Positions 45,584 to 56,595 of a stretch of 64,000 bases of DNA are shown piece after piece (position 1 is the stretch's first letter; every line of letters starts with the position of its first letter). Source of the DNA: Benincasa hispida (Eukaryota > Streptophyta > Magnoliopsida > Cucurbitales > Cucurbitaceae). The stretch lies in the NCBI RefSeq assembly GCF_009727055.1, contig NC_052357.1, positions 82,399,621 through 82,463,620 on the forward strand, given 5' to 3'. The notes beneath the pieces are model-generated. The model did no database searches. It saw nothing but the letters and a program-made list of their open reading frames with translations, and had not been told where the DNA came from. Position numbers and translations under genes: made by a program.

Positions 45584-46823
45584 TGATAACGGGTAGAAAT
45601 GCACGTTATCAAAGTGCTAAGTTTTTAAACAATGTTAGATTGCGTTGATAAAAACATTTAAATTACATCCATCAAGCATCAATTTCATAATAATGCGGTC
45701 GCATCCGTTCAACGCATAGGAACAATTGATTTTTGTATTTTTATGCAGAATATGCGTTAAAACAAGGAAAGAATTGCAATCATAGGAAATCATCGGTAGA
45801 GCGCAACTTCACCGCAAGGCTTTGCGATGATTGTGCTCGCAAAAATTCGACCGAGAAGGATTGCCATAACTTTGTCAGTGCAACATGGTGGGCGCATCTG
45901 AGTGAAAGGCTAATTAATCGCGGATGGATAGAAAGCTGATGACAGTCGAATCCGAATTAAGTTGATAGCCGATAACAATCACAAGTACATTCAGCTCTTC
46001 GGTGACAAATATTAGGCGCATCATTCAGGAATTAAAGTCATCCCATATGTACAATCATGAGAGAGAAGCCGCCGTTCACCTTGGATGTTCTATAAATACT
46101 AGAGGCATCCTTGTATTATATATGCTTCATTCGTCTATTAGAGATACTCGGGAGGGTAGTCTAAGGACAAAATCTAGACTTGGGAAGGTTAGGTTAAAAT
46201 CTAAGCTTGGGAGAGTCAGATTAGAATGCATAATCAAGAGATGGGAGCTTAGGAATGAGCACTATTTGTTATCAACGCATTGCGCATCCTAGAGATAGGA
46301 TATGGTTGTATGCGATCACCTTGCTTTTATGCATTTTGTATCATCGCATAGGATAAGAGTAGAGACTTAGGGATAAGCACTATGGACACTTTTGTATTTA
46401 ACACATGCGTCCTAGACTTAGGAGCATCGCATTTGCATTGGAAAATGACTTGCTATGCATGGTGGTAGCATGATCGCATAGTCTGATGCATTCCCAAGTA
46501 ACGCTAGCTAAAGATCTTCTCAACCCATTCATCACATACTCAGTGCATCTATCACACAACTGACTTTTCTCAAATCTGCCGCATTTGTTTATTTTCTCAT
46601 TAACGCAATCAACAACAAACCAAAAATTAATTTATTTGGCCACCGCAAAGTTTTCATAAAAATTACCAACACAATCTATTTTCACAAGTCCCTGTGTTCG
46701 ACCCTAGACTTACCAGGAAACTCAGTGGAATTTACACTTGGATTCCACTGAAGAAACGTGCGTGCACAACACAATTTCATCAAAGTATATCATCCATAAT
46801 CCACTTTATAAAATTAGGTATCA
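45584..46823 (+). repeat. Element P 5' LTR (alpha), 432 bp shorter than its partner
   Basis: 1240 bp. It starts TGATAACGGGTAGAAATGCA and ends GGTATCA. TATA box CTATAAATA is at 46090-46098. At about 46113 it jumps from CATCCTT to CTTGTATTAT, omitting what is 52418-52849 in the 3' LTR. The trinucleotide CTT is shared by both edges of the deletion. Confidence 0.9.
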
Positions 46824-46829
46824 AGTTTT

Positions 46830-46847
46830 TGGCACCGTTGCCGGGGA
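46830..46847 (+). other. Primer-binding site of element P, Asp-tRNA type
   Basis: TGGCACCGTTGCCGGGGA, one difference from the perfect Asp PBS at 8257-8274, 6 bases after the LTR end. Confidence 0.85.
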
Positions 46848-46909
46848 CTTCGGCTAAATAGTGTGCTAACGATAATTTTTATGATTTCTTTGCAGACTCT
46901 CAATCTCTG

Positions 46910-48115
46910 GTGAATTACGACTCGGAGATTGAGAGAACATACATACACAGACTAAGAGACAACTACCAACAACAAGAGAGAACACCAAGAATGGCGGAGC
47001 AACCGAAAGCAAGGGCCGCTAAATCGAATAACATAATAGCCAACCCCATTCTTCTGGCGAATGATCGCAATAGACCCATCTGGGACTATGCATCACCTAA
47101 GCTCTATGATTTCACTCCAGGAATTATGAGGCCGGCATTAGATGGATTGAGGTTTGAAATGAAGTCGGTAATGTTGCTGATGATCCAGGCTACTAGGCAG
47201 TTTGGAGGAAGGCATGGCAAAGACTCGCACGCCCACCTCTGGAGCTTCATAGAGATCTGCAACACTTTTGTGTTCCCGAATATCTCTACCAAGGAAGTTC
47301 GACTAACTCTATTTCCATTTTTTTTGTGTGATCAGGCGAGGAAATGGGCATATTCTCTCGAACCGGAAAATATTACTTCGTGGGAAAAGGTGGTGAAAAA
47401 GTTTATGAAGAAGTATTTCCCACCAACTGAGAACGCTAGGAGAAGGAAATTAATACCAAATTTTGAACAAGAATATGACGAATCGCTCAGTGATGCTTGG
47501 GTGAGATTTAAGCGGCTGGTAAGAGATTGTCCACACAATGGCTTACCAGACTGTCTGCATATGAAGATTTTCTACCAAGGATTGAATCCCTCTTCGTAGA
47601 CCACTGCCACTCTTTGCCTTCTCATATGTTTTGTCGAGCAGACCACCAGGGGCTGCCGCATTGGCAGCCGCTGGTGGTCTACTCAACAAAACATATGAGA
47701 AGGCAAAGAGTATACTTGATCGCATTTTCAAAAATCATGAGGATTGGCGGGAAAGCGATTAGAGATTAAGAATAAAAGAAAATGATGCAAACAATGGGGC
47801 CATTGCATCCCTGCAAAATCGAATGACTGCGATGATGAGTTTGATATGAGGCATTACAATTAATAATACGGGAGCGAAAAAGGGCAAGTCAGCGCAATTA
47901 CTCAAATGACCACAAGTTATGTCATTTGCGGAGATGCTCACCCGATGGAGGAATGCCCAACAAACCCGCAGTTGGTATGCTTCATGAGAGATAATCCCTA
48001 TTTCAATACATATAACCCCGGGTGGCGGAACCACCTAAATTTTGCGTGGAAAAATCAACAACAAAGCTTTCAACCTGTGGTACAAAAAAGAGGGCCACCG
48101 GGATTTTTCCCGTAA
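46910..48115 (+). pseudogene. Element P gag, broken by a foldback insertion
   Basis: The frame 46910-47599 begins MNYDSEIERTYIHRLRDN and contains the whole gag core: ANPILLANDRNRPIWDYASP, LYDFTPGIMRPALDG, HLWSFIEICNTFVFPNIS, LCDQARKWAYSLEPENITSW, FMKKYFPPTENARRRK, LSDAWVRFKRLVRDCPHNGL and IFYQGLNPSS. It then meets a stop inside an inverted duplication (47610-47710). Gag resumes as LLNKTYEKAKSILDRIFKNH and ends at 47906-48115 with the knuckle CGDAHPMEECP and NPGWRNHLNFAWKNQQQSF. It is the most complete gag in the window; the Met at 46910 or the later one in RMAEQPKAR (46991) could be the start. Confidence 0.9.
47610..47710. repeat. 48-bp inverted duplication (foldback) inside gag
   Basis: The arms 47610-47657 and 47663-47710 are reverse complements with three mismatches, around the 5-bp centre GCATT. 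The right arm is genuine gag sequence (AAGGLLNKTYEKAK). The left arm is the inserted inverted copy. Confidence 0.93.
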
Positions 48116-48181
48116 AACAACGGTCCAACGCATAGCCAAGCCAGCAGCTCACAAACACCGCAATCTTCGTCCTTAGAGAGC

Positions 48182-49024
48182 TTGTTGAAGCAATACATTG
48201 AGAAATATGAATCAGTGCTTCAGAATCAAGCTACATCCATTAGAAATCTTGAAATCCAAATGGGACAAATTATAGGCGAGCTGAGACCGCAAGGAGCATT
48301 GTCGAGCTCAACTGAGCTCCCTCGAAATGCTGGGGGTAATGGGAAGGAACAATGCTTAGCAGTCTCCTTGCTAAGCGACAACATGGTTGCAGAAGTAGGG
48401 AAGAAGCCCATTGCGACCAACTTGAATGCGGTGACAACCAAACACCCGTTGACCTATAGTTTGGAGAAGCCCGAGAAAATAGACCCTGAAGTTGCATCCA
48501 CCCTTAAGCCTCTAGATCTTGAGACAAAAGAAGTCCAACCACCAGCAACTCCGCAAATATTGAAAAAGGAACAAAATGAGGAAGGAAAGATCGCAATAGT
48601 GGCTGTAGTGCAAAATGCTATGATCCCACCGAAAATGGGCGACCCAGGAATCTTCACGATACCATGCTCTATCGGAGGGACCTACAGTGGCAGAGCACTA
48701 TGCGATCTTAGGGCAAGTATAAACATAATGCCGCTATCAATCTTCAAACAACTGAATGCCGACACATTTATGCCCACAAAGGAAACTCTCCTACTCGCTA
48801 ACAGATCTTGAATACACCCTGAAAGAGAGTTGAAAAATGTTGCAATTTCAATCGATAAATTCATCCTATCGGCAGACTTCCTCATTTTGGATTATAAAGC
48901 GGACAAAGATGCACCCATCATATTGGGACGACCATTCCTTTCAACCGGTCGCGCTCAAATTGATGTGCGCAAGGGGGAAATTATAATGAGCATTCATGGG
49001 GAAAACTCCGGATCAAGGCAATAA
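48182..49024 (+). pseudogene. Element P gag-PR linker and protease
   Basis: The frame 48182-48811 starts with a coiled-coil-like segment (QYIEKYESVLQNQATSIRNL, EIQMGQIIGELRPQGALSS), a variable linker, then the protease FTIPCSIGG and ALCDLRASINIMPLSIFKQL. The active site DLGAS of element M is DLRAS here (Gly to Arg), which should inactivate it. A TGA at 48809-48811 replaces the Leu of RSLIHPE. The frame resumes at 48830-49024 with SIDKFILSADFLILDYKA and PIILGRPFLSTGRAQIDVRK. No pol follows. Confidence 0.88.
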
Positions 49025-49934
49025 AGATCCCAAAGGACAAAGAAAAGAAAGAAAAGCCATCATGGACGTGAACGAACCAGCCTGGAATAAGTGGTCCCTG
49101 AGTATTATGTGATTTAACCTCATCAGGGACGCAATCCTTTTGAATATCCTTTTTCCGCATCAAATACTTCATGAACTTTTATCTTACTCGTTATTATCTA
49201 TTATCGCAATTACTTTGTTTTACTGACTATCTATCTACATTGTTCCTATTTCTCTAAATAAATAAAAAATAAAAAAAAACTTGTTGTTTTGTTTAAAAAC
49301 ATTTGACCTTCTCTTTGTTTGTTTATAACGATTAAGGCACAGGATTGCAGAGATGTTACATGAAGCAACAAATTATCTCACTCTATCACCACAATCCAAA
49401 GAAAAGAGATCGCCGCAAAGATGGATGTGTCAATACACAATGCAGGCGACGGTGCAAATTTGGGGGTGTACTCTTCCTTATCTTTATTTCAAATTTTGTG
49501 CTATCACATCGCATGTTAGTTTTAAAAGTTTTATCATCGCATCCTCTTTGATTACTGCAATCATTTGACATAGATAAATTTAGTAAGTTACCGCATGTTG
49601 TTTCTTTGCCAAGTATGAATTCAATGATGAAAAATATGCTTCTATGCCTTTCATATATACTAGAGTTTTCTTAACTTTAAGATAGTCACCTCATAAAATA
49701 TTTCTAGAAGTTAGGGGTTTGCTAGTTTTCTGTCAAACTCTCTTTACAACATTCTAAGAACATCGTATGACTCATTTCAATCTTTTGGCAATGAGGATAT
49801 TGTTGCATTTTAAATTTGGGGGTGAGGTATTTATTTTTAACTTTGCTATATAAAAAAAAATTGAGAATAACAAATCCACTGTCAACGCAATGGGAAACCC
49901 ATGTTGATAAGAGTTAAGTTGTGAAAGACACTTA

Positions 49935-49985
49935 CCCGTAGTTGGATGTCCACATGACACACGTGGGGGCAAGCCAAAACGAAAG
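49935..49985 (+). repeat. Conserved module 1, element P
   Basis: CCCGTAGTTGGATGTCCACA, TGACACACGTGGGGGCAAGC and CAAAACGAAAG. Confidence 0.85.
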
Positions 49986-50081
49986 TAAGTCACCAGGATC
50001 AATGCATAAATAAATGACCACAACTCCATTGCCAAGTAGGCATAAGTTTAGTTCGAGAAAGGGCACATTGCTCGTAGTTGG

Positions 50082-51497
50082 TGTTGGCTTTTTGGCCCTT
50101 AATCTAAAATTAATTAATTTTAATTAATTAATTAATTAATCAATGTTTTGATGATAACAAACTCAATTTTTAATTACTGAAAATCTTAGTGTTTTAATAT
50201 GTTCATAGCATAGAGCTCGGAACAACGATTCTAACACCTCTTGAATCACTCAAATCGGAGCTAAAACGAAGACGATATGACCAAAACAAATCTATAGAGA
50301 AAATACCATGGTGGATGACGTGGCATAACCAGACCATTTGCATGTAGACATGTGGCAGCATATTGGTTGAATTGTGGATCATTAAGAGATTAACATATGA
50401 TGGACTTTTGATTTTTGGATTGATTTAAAATAAAAAAATTGAAATTAAAAAGAAATTTAAAAGGAAAATAATTTAATATTATTTTATGTTTATGTCTAAC
50501 GGCTAGTTTTTTACACATTGATGTTTTTTATTTTTGGATTGTCTTTAAAGAGAATGAATTTAAAAAGAAAATGAATTAAAAGAAAAATGAATTTAATATT
50601 AGTTTATGTTTGTGTCTAACGGCTAGTTTTTGACACATGGTATGTTTTTTTATTTTTTGGATTAATTTAAAAAAAAAAAAATTTTAATATTATATTTTAT
50701 TTGTATCTAATGACTAGTTTAGTTTAAAATCTCCACCATTGATTTTTCTTTTCCAAAATCCAATGGTCCAAATTAATTGTGGTTTCTAAAAATTTTTCCA
50801 TCTCTATAGAAACCATCTTCCTCTCCAAATTGTAAATCAACAAATTTTACATTTCTTAATCCTTCCAAAACTCAAAAGTTTCATTGTTGCTCTCTCTAGT
50901 TCCCAATTTTCTTTTCATCTTATTCTTGGAGAGTGTTATTGTTATTGTGAGGATAACTTTGTGAGTGCTTAAACTTATAAATTCCACTCTACTGAGAGTT
51001 GTATTGTGTTCTTTAAAAATTTCCAACATTTTATAACGGTTTGATTCCTAAACCGTGAAAAGGAATCGGGTTTGCTTTTTGAAACCGTAAAAGGAGCCGT
51101 GGTGTAACAGTTGGGCTCTAATCCGTGGAAAAGAGTCCGGAAAAGATTTTATTCAAATTCTCAAGAGGCGCTTGGGGAGTGGAATAGGTTCGAGTTTGAC
51201 CAAACCACTATAAAAAGTATGGAGTCTTCTTCTCTAACTCTTTCCTTTTTTTTTTTGTAATTAATTTAAGCAATTTTATGTATGTTTTAGTTTGTTCTTA
51301 TTTATTTGCTTTAAAATTTGATAGAAATTAAATTATCACATTTTTGTCATCTTATTTGTTGCATAAATTGAATTTTTCTTATTATTTATATAAAAGTGTA
51401 TTAATTAGTTTAATTGGGTTTAATTTAGAAAAAAAAAAATTAATTAAACCCTTCACCCCCACCCCCCCCCCCATAGGGTTGCCATATCGATCCAAAC
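50082..51497 (+). mobile_element. Copia-type solo LTR inserted in module 2 of element P
   Basis: It starts TGTTGGCTTTTTGGCCC and ends with an oligo-C segment (CCCTTCACCCCC...) followed by GGGTTGCCATATCGATCC. In many plant Copia LTRs an AATTAAACCCATTCACCCCC segment of this kind lies just before the LTR end. Left flank GTTGG (50077-50081), right flank GTTTAG (51498-51503): an imperfect target duplication. There is no internal region and no ORF with homology. Confidence 0.6.
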
Positions 51498-51500
51498 GTT

Positions 51501-51543
51501 TAGATGTTCGCATGACACCATGGGGGCAAGCCAAAAGGAAGAC
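51501..51543 (+). repeat. Right half of conserved module 2, element P
   Basis: GATGTTCGCATGACACC, then ATGGGGGCAAGCCAAAAGGA. The left half, CTCGTAGTTGG, is at 50071-50081. Confidence 0.8.
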
Positions 51544-51858
51544 AAAGCACTTGGATCAACGCAAGGTCAGGAAAAAAAATAAAAAAATAATAATAACAAT
51601 GACAAGAAATATGCAAGGATAAAATTATTTGACACCTCGGTGGAAAAATTTTCTTTTTGAAATAAATCATGCGATGTTCCGGAAGTTAGTAAAGTCTTTT
51701 TGAAGGTTGAGCTTGCGGTCCCTAGGCCTTAGAAATATTTTGAGAGAAGACTTGAACATGATCTAAGGAAACTTTGGTATATAGGAACTGAATGAAGTAT
51801 CCATGAGAAATCTAGGAAAAGAACATTGTGGTTGACTTGCTAAAGGAATCTTTAGCTT

Positions 51859-51921
51859 ATGCTTGACGACAAGCATTGTTTAAATTTGGGGGTGTGATAA
51901 CGGGTAGAAATGCACGTTGTC
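51859..51921 (+). promoter_or_regulatory. Hairpin, polypurine tract and LTR-start hairpin, element P
   Basis: ATGCTTGACGACAAGCAT (7-bp stem, loop ACGA), TAAATTTGGGGGTG, then LTR T plus GATAACGGGTA, GAAA, TGCACGTTGTC. Confidence 0.85.
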
Positions 51922-53562
51922 ATAGTGCTAAGTTCTTAAACAATATTGGATTGTGTTGATAAAAACATGTTAAATTGCGTCCATCAAGCATTAATTTCAT
52001 AATAATGCAGTCGCATGTGTTCAACGCATAGGAACAGTTGATTTTTGTATTTTTATGCAGAATATGCGTTAACACAAGGCAAGAATTGCGATCATAGGAA
52101 ATCATCGGTCGAGTGCAACTTCACCACAAGGCTTTGCGATGATTGTGCTCGCAAACATTCGACCGAGAAGGATTGCTGCAACTTGGTCAGTGCAACATGG
52201 TGGGCGCATCTGGATGAAAGGCTAACTAATCACGATGGGATAGAAAGCTGATGACAATTGAATCCGAATTAAGTTGACAGCCGATAACGATCATAAGTAC
52301 ATTCAGCTTTTCGATGACAGGCGCATCGGTCAGGAATTAAAGCTGTTCCATCTGTACAGTCATGAGAAAGAAACCGTCGTTCACCTTGGATGTTTTATAA
52401 ATACTAGAGGCATCCTTCGGAAAAGGGGTTCACCGGTCCACCATTCTTTAGTTAGAAATTCATACATTCGCACGTCATTGTTCATAGTTTTCTTTCATTT
52501 TAAGGTGGACGTAAGGGAGGATGTTGTGCCGGCAAATCGTTCCGGTAAGCTTGGGAAAGCACCGGAAGCTTCAAGGACAGAGAGAGGGTTGATGCCTACG
52601 GAAGCAGGAACATCTTTAGAACCGAACAGAGATTTCAATGTAAAAGCCTCGGTCAGCAAAGAATTGCTACCAGGCTCTCTATCTTTAACTTCCATTGTCA
52701 TTTTGTACTCCATTCATTTATCGAAATGAAATATATTTCTCTATCTGTTCACTCTCTGTTATTTATGCATGAGTAGCTAAATTAGTTGAATGGTTTGAGA
52801 AGCATTTAGCTAGCACAACTAGGGAATCTTCGTTCTATGCGATTATCTTGTATTATGTATGTTTCATTCGTCCATTAAAGATACTCGGGAAGGTAGTCTA
52901 AGGGCAGGATCTAGACTTGGGTAGGTCAGGTTAGAATCTAGGCTCGAGAGAGTCAGATTAGAACGCATAATCATGAGATAAGAGCTTAGGAATGAGCACT
53001 ATTTTTTATCAACACATCGCATGCATCCTAGAGATAGGATATGATTGTATGCGGTCACCTTGATTTTATGCATTTTGCATCATCGCATAGGACACGAGTA
53101 AAGACTTAGGGATAAACTCTATGGACACTTTTGCATTCAACACATGCATCCTAGACTTAGGAGCATCGCATTTGCATTGGAAAATGACTTGATATGCATG
53201 GTGGTAGCATGATCGCATAGTCTGACACATTCCCTAGTAACGCTAGCTAAAGATCTTCTCAACCCGTTCATCGCATACTCAGTGCATCTATCACACAACT
53301 GAATTTTCTCAAATCCGCCACATTTGTTTATTTTCTCATTAACACAATCAACAACAAACCAACAATTTATTTATTTGGCCACCACAAAGTTTTCATAAAA
53401 ATTACCAATGAAATCTGTTTTCACAAGTCCCTGTGTTCGACCCTAGACTTACCAGGAAACTTAGTGGAATTTACATTTGGATTCCGCTGAAGAAACTTGA
53501 GTGCACAACGCAATTTCATCAATGCATATCATCCATAATCCACTTCATGAAATTAAGCATCA
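51895..53562 (+). repeat. Element P 3' LTR (alpha)
   Basis: 1668 bp. It starts TGATAACGGGTAGAAATGCA and ends TTAAGCATCA. TATA box TATAAATA is at 52396-52403. It carries the 432 bp missing from the 5' LTR. Confidence 0.92.
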
Positions 53563-53575
53563 GCAATCCAGGCTT

Positions 53576-53583
53576 TATATAAA
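53576..53583 (+). promoter_or_regulatory. TATA box of beta LTR1
   Basis: TATATAAA, matched by the same box at 57161-57168 in LTR2 within GGCTCTATATAAAGAAGCC. Element P sits immediately upstream, so the normal U3 of LTR1 is now 8 kb away. Confidence 0.65.
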
Positions 53584-55075
53584 GAAGCCGATGAGCAAAA
53601 ATTCAACTTGTACAGGGATTTCCCCTGCAACCCAGAGTTCTCCATGTGATCCAGACAAAATGCGTGAGAAGACGCTTGAAATTTCTTCACCTCCTTCATC
53701 CATTCAAAGTGACGACCGGAGCCTTCGACCGGAAGTAGATCTCGGGAGAGTCAGCTCTACCACCCATCCATGGCACCACCGACAGCCTTGACGCACATCT
53801 GTTGGAAGCAAGTCTTTGCTTCCAGCCAGTTATTTCATTTTCCTTTCTTTTCTTATATTGTATTGTATGACATTTGGTGATTATGGAATTAATACAATTT
53901 ATTTTCAATGCATTTCTATGTTCCTTCGATTCCATCTCCATCATCTTCACTTAGCTTCTTTACTTTCATTGCAACACTTAGTAAGATTGCTTGGGTATCG
54001 CATACTTAGTCATGTGGATTAGGGATATGAAGCATGTAGCAACCCACCGAAAGGTGTGCGTTGCGTGAGTGTATGAGTAACCTCATTTTCTTAGTGTGAA
54101 GCTGCAGCAATGCCTGTCTATAGGCTAATGCAATGCCTGTCTATGAGTAAAGTCAGTAACAACCAACTGCCCAAGAGGGTAAGTGGTTGGTTGCATTAAG
54201 CAATGTAAGTCATTGTTCATTCGGGATAGGAACAATCTTAGGTCAACAGAGTTCATGCGGTTACCTTGTCCTATGAGTGCTTCATTCATCATTTAGACAT
54301 ACTTGGGAGAGTAGTTTAAAACCCAAATCTAAGACTCGGAAGAGCGGATTGGAACACATAGGCAAGAATGGGGAACTTAGGGATAAGCTCCGTTTGCTAT
54401 CACATAGTGTATGCATCCTACGGAAATGATATTGCATGCATCCAAGAGGTAGAATAAGGTGTTATGCGGCTATCACGTTGATGCGGTGAGAGCTCGTGAG
54501 CGGGTTATGGACATTTAGGCAGGTATAGGCTTCCCGGCAATATCATAGATACATCGCATACGTCCTAAAGTTAGGTTTACTAGTGTGTAGCATGATTGCA
54601 TGATTTGCGTTGACTAAGGTTGCCCTTGCGGTCACTCTTAAGAGTTGCAATGAAATCCTCTCCACATTTTATCTATTTTCCCATTCATTTATTTCATGTC
54701 AAGAGTTGTCGTGTCTCTACCTCTCATGTATATTCTCATTGCGTTGTCTGTTAGTTAGAAGAAGGAGTAGGATTAGCTTAGCAACCCCTCCAACATTCTT
54801 TTATTTAACCGTCGCATGCACATTACAACATTCAGCTAGCTACAAGTCCCTGTGTTCGACCTCGGATCACCCGAGAAACTTGCGTTCACGTTATACTTGG
54901 CGTGAACGCAAGAAAACTTGTGACAAGACGCATGGTCATCGTTCGTAACGCATAATCATTCTAACGCATGACCATCAACGCATGACTATCAACGCATACC
55001 TTAAGAACATGCATCGCATATTGCATCTAAGGGATTTTAATTATCGAGTATTTGACGTCTAATTTCCTGTCATCA

Positions 55076-56568
55076 AGTTTTTGGCATCGTTGCCAGGGAC
55101 TTGGCAGCTAATTGTTTGTTGAGTTTTGTGCCTCTGCAGGCAACCTTTTTATCTTGGGAGTATTGTAGCTTGTGCGACCAGGCTACAAACAATATTGAAG
55201 TGTAGGCGATGCGCCGAAAGCCAGTATTGACCCCAAGGTAGAAGGGCAATTAGTCGTAAAAGAGCTGAAGGTAGTTCTAAGCACATGGTGGCCAACATGT
55301 GCCGAACAATTGTCGGAAGTTCTAAGGTCAGGGCATGATCGTTGACCCAAGTAGTTGAGAGTAATCTCCTGTATGGAAGATTCCTTGCTGTGATAACACT
55401 CTTATTTTTCCAGGGACGTCTTCTACTCTATCTTTAACTTGCTTTCTTAGTATAGATTATTTTTATTTTCATTGTTATTTTGGATATATGGCTGCTTTCT
55501 TGGTTGTGGTGCGTTTGCTCTTGTAGGTGCAACAATAAGTCTCCTCGGTGTGTAGTTCAATGGAAGAATTCCTTTCATCCTTCAACGCATGGCTTCAGTC
55601 GCATGAATTCCATGCATGATCGCATATGTTGTTCCGCCTAAGGTATTTTCCTGTTATCTTGTATGCCTTATCCTTTGAAATTCTCTTTTTCCCGATTGCG
55701 TTGCTTTGCGATGTTTCTTTGATGGTACGTATAATTCATCACATATTCTAATTAATCATCGCAAGACACTCATTTCTTTTATTAGCTTCTTCAAATTTTG
55801 AAAGTCTTAAGTTTTATTTTGTGCAAACTTCTGCTCAAACATTTATTACTACATTCTTGTAATTTTGATTTTAGTTTTGCGGTGAGAACGCTGCCACCTC
55901 TAAGTTTGGGGGTGGCAGCGGTCTCGGAGAATTGCGTTCATTACATTGCGATCATTTAAAAAAAGTGAAGCGCTTTTTTTAGAATAATAACTCCACTATC
56001 AACGTAATGGGGAAACCCATGTTGATAAGAGTAAAGTTGTGAAAGGCACTTGCTCGAAGTTGGATGTCCGCATGACACACGTGGGGGCAAGCCAAAACGA
56101 AGGCAAGTCGCCAGGATCAGCGCATAAGCACACTCCTCTGTCCGGCGCAAGCCAAATCAGACAAGAAAAGAGTTGAGTTGAATATGGAATGCAACCAAAG
56201 TTGGATGCCCGCATGACACACGTGGGGGTAAACCAAAACGAAGGGCGTAACCAGGTTCAACGCCGCATTTGAATAAGTCATCGCAAAATTTTTGAAGTAT
56301 TTTGAACGAACGCATTCTCAAAAGCTAAATGCAAAGTTGCGGTGAATGAATAAAAAGTTCTTTAGCAAAGGCTTGCCAGATTTAAACTTAGAAAAGATCT
56401 TTTTGAAGAAGCAGCCAAAATGGAGGAAAGCATTGCGGTGATGGTCAGAGGTGTGTGTAAATTATATTTTGAGAAGATGGTCATCGCAAAGGAAAACATG
56501 AAGGTGAGTTAGAATTTCTTGAGTATAACACATGCTTGAGGACAAGCATGATTTTAAGTTTGAGGATG
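55076..56568 (+). other. Beta internal region 1, non-coding
   Basis: PBS TGGCATCGTTGCCAGGGA at 55082-55099 (Asp type, two changes). There is no gag or pol in any frame. It holds a purine tract inside a hairpin (CTGCCACC ... GGTGGCAG, 55889-55917), modules 1 and 2 (56053-56103 and 56195-56245), hairpin 56532-56549 and a weakened PPT (AAGTTTGAGGATG, ending 56568). Confidence 0.85.
56053..56245 (+). repeat. Paired conserved module, beta internal region 1
   Basis: Copy 1 (56053-56103): TCGAAGTTGGATGTCCGCAT, GACACACGTGGGGGCAAGCC and AAAACGAAG. Copy 2 (56195-56245): CAAAGTTGGATGCCCGCATG, ACACACGTGGGGGTAAACC and AAAACGAAG. About 142 bp apart. Confidence 0.88.
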
Positions 56569-56595
56569 TGATGACATACAGAAATGCATGTCATC
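56532..56595 (+). promoter_or_regulatory. Hairpin, polypurine tract and LTR-start hairpin, beta LTR2
   Basis: ATGCTTGAGGACAAGCAT, AAGTTTGAGGATG, then LTR T plus GATGACATACA, GAAA, TGCATGTCATC. One arm base is changed relative to the beta consensus. Confidence 0.85.

Larger units (their letters stand above)
49025..51894 (+). other. 3' control region of element P, split by a Copia-type LTR
   Basis: Non-coding. Purine tracts AAATTTGGGGGTG at about 49456 and 49813, module 1 (49935-49985), module 2 (50071-50081 plus 51501-51543, split by the inserted LTR), hairpin 51859-51876 and PPT 51881-51894. Open frames here (for example 49345-49568 and 51344-51622) lack any recognisable product. Confidence 0.75.
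45579..53567 (+). mobile_element. Element P: alpha-group gag-PR-only LTR retrotransposon
   Basis: LTRs 45584-46823 and 51895-53562, Asp-type PBS, gag, protease, long non-coding 3' region, PPT. Target site GTAAT (45579-45583) and GCAAT (53563-53567), one change. The uninterrupted target is seen in beta LTR2 at 57139 onward (TGCTGTCAGCAATCCAGGC). Like element M it has no RT, RH or INT, and its coding region ends at the same place. A Copia-type LTR (50082-51497) is nested inside. Confidence 0.93.
44990..55075 (+). repeat. Beta LTR1, interrupted by element P
   Basis: Parts 44990-45583 and 53568-55075 make about 2102 bp. It starts TGATGACATGCGGAAATGCA and ends TGTCATCA. TATA box TATATAAA is at 53576-53583, 9 bp after the insertion's right target copy. 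Confidence 0.9.

Noticed and set aside
46830..46847. tRNA-Asp gene fragment
   Set aside because: The match is only the 18 bases complementary to the tRNA 3' end next to an LTR, which is a primer-binding site.
47332..47538. Minus-strand open frame opposite element P gag
   Set aside because: Antisense to a well-conserved gag core.
51344..51622. 92-codon open frame with a lysine-rich tail
   Set aside because: It crosses the edge between the Copia-type solo LTR and module 2 of element P; composition reflects A-rich DNA.
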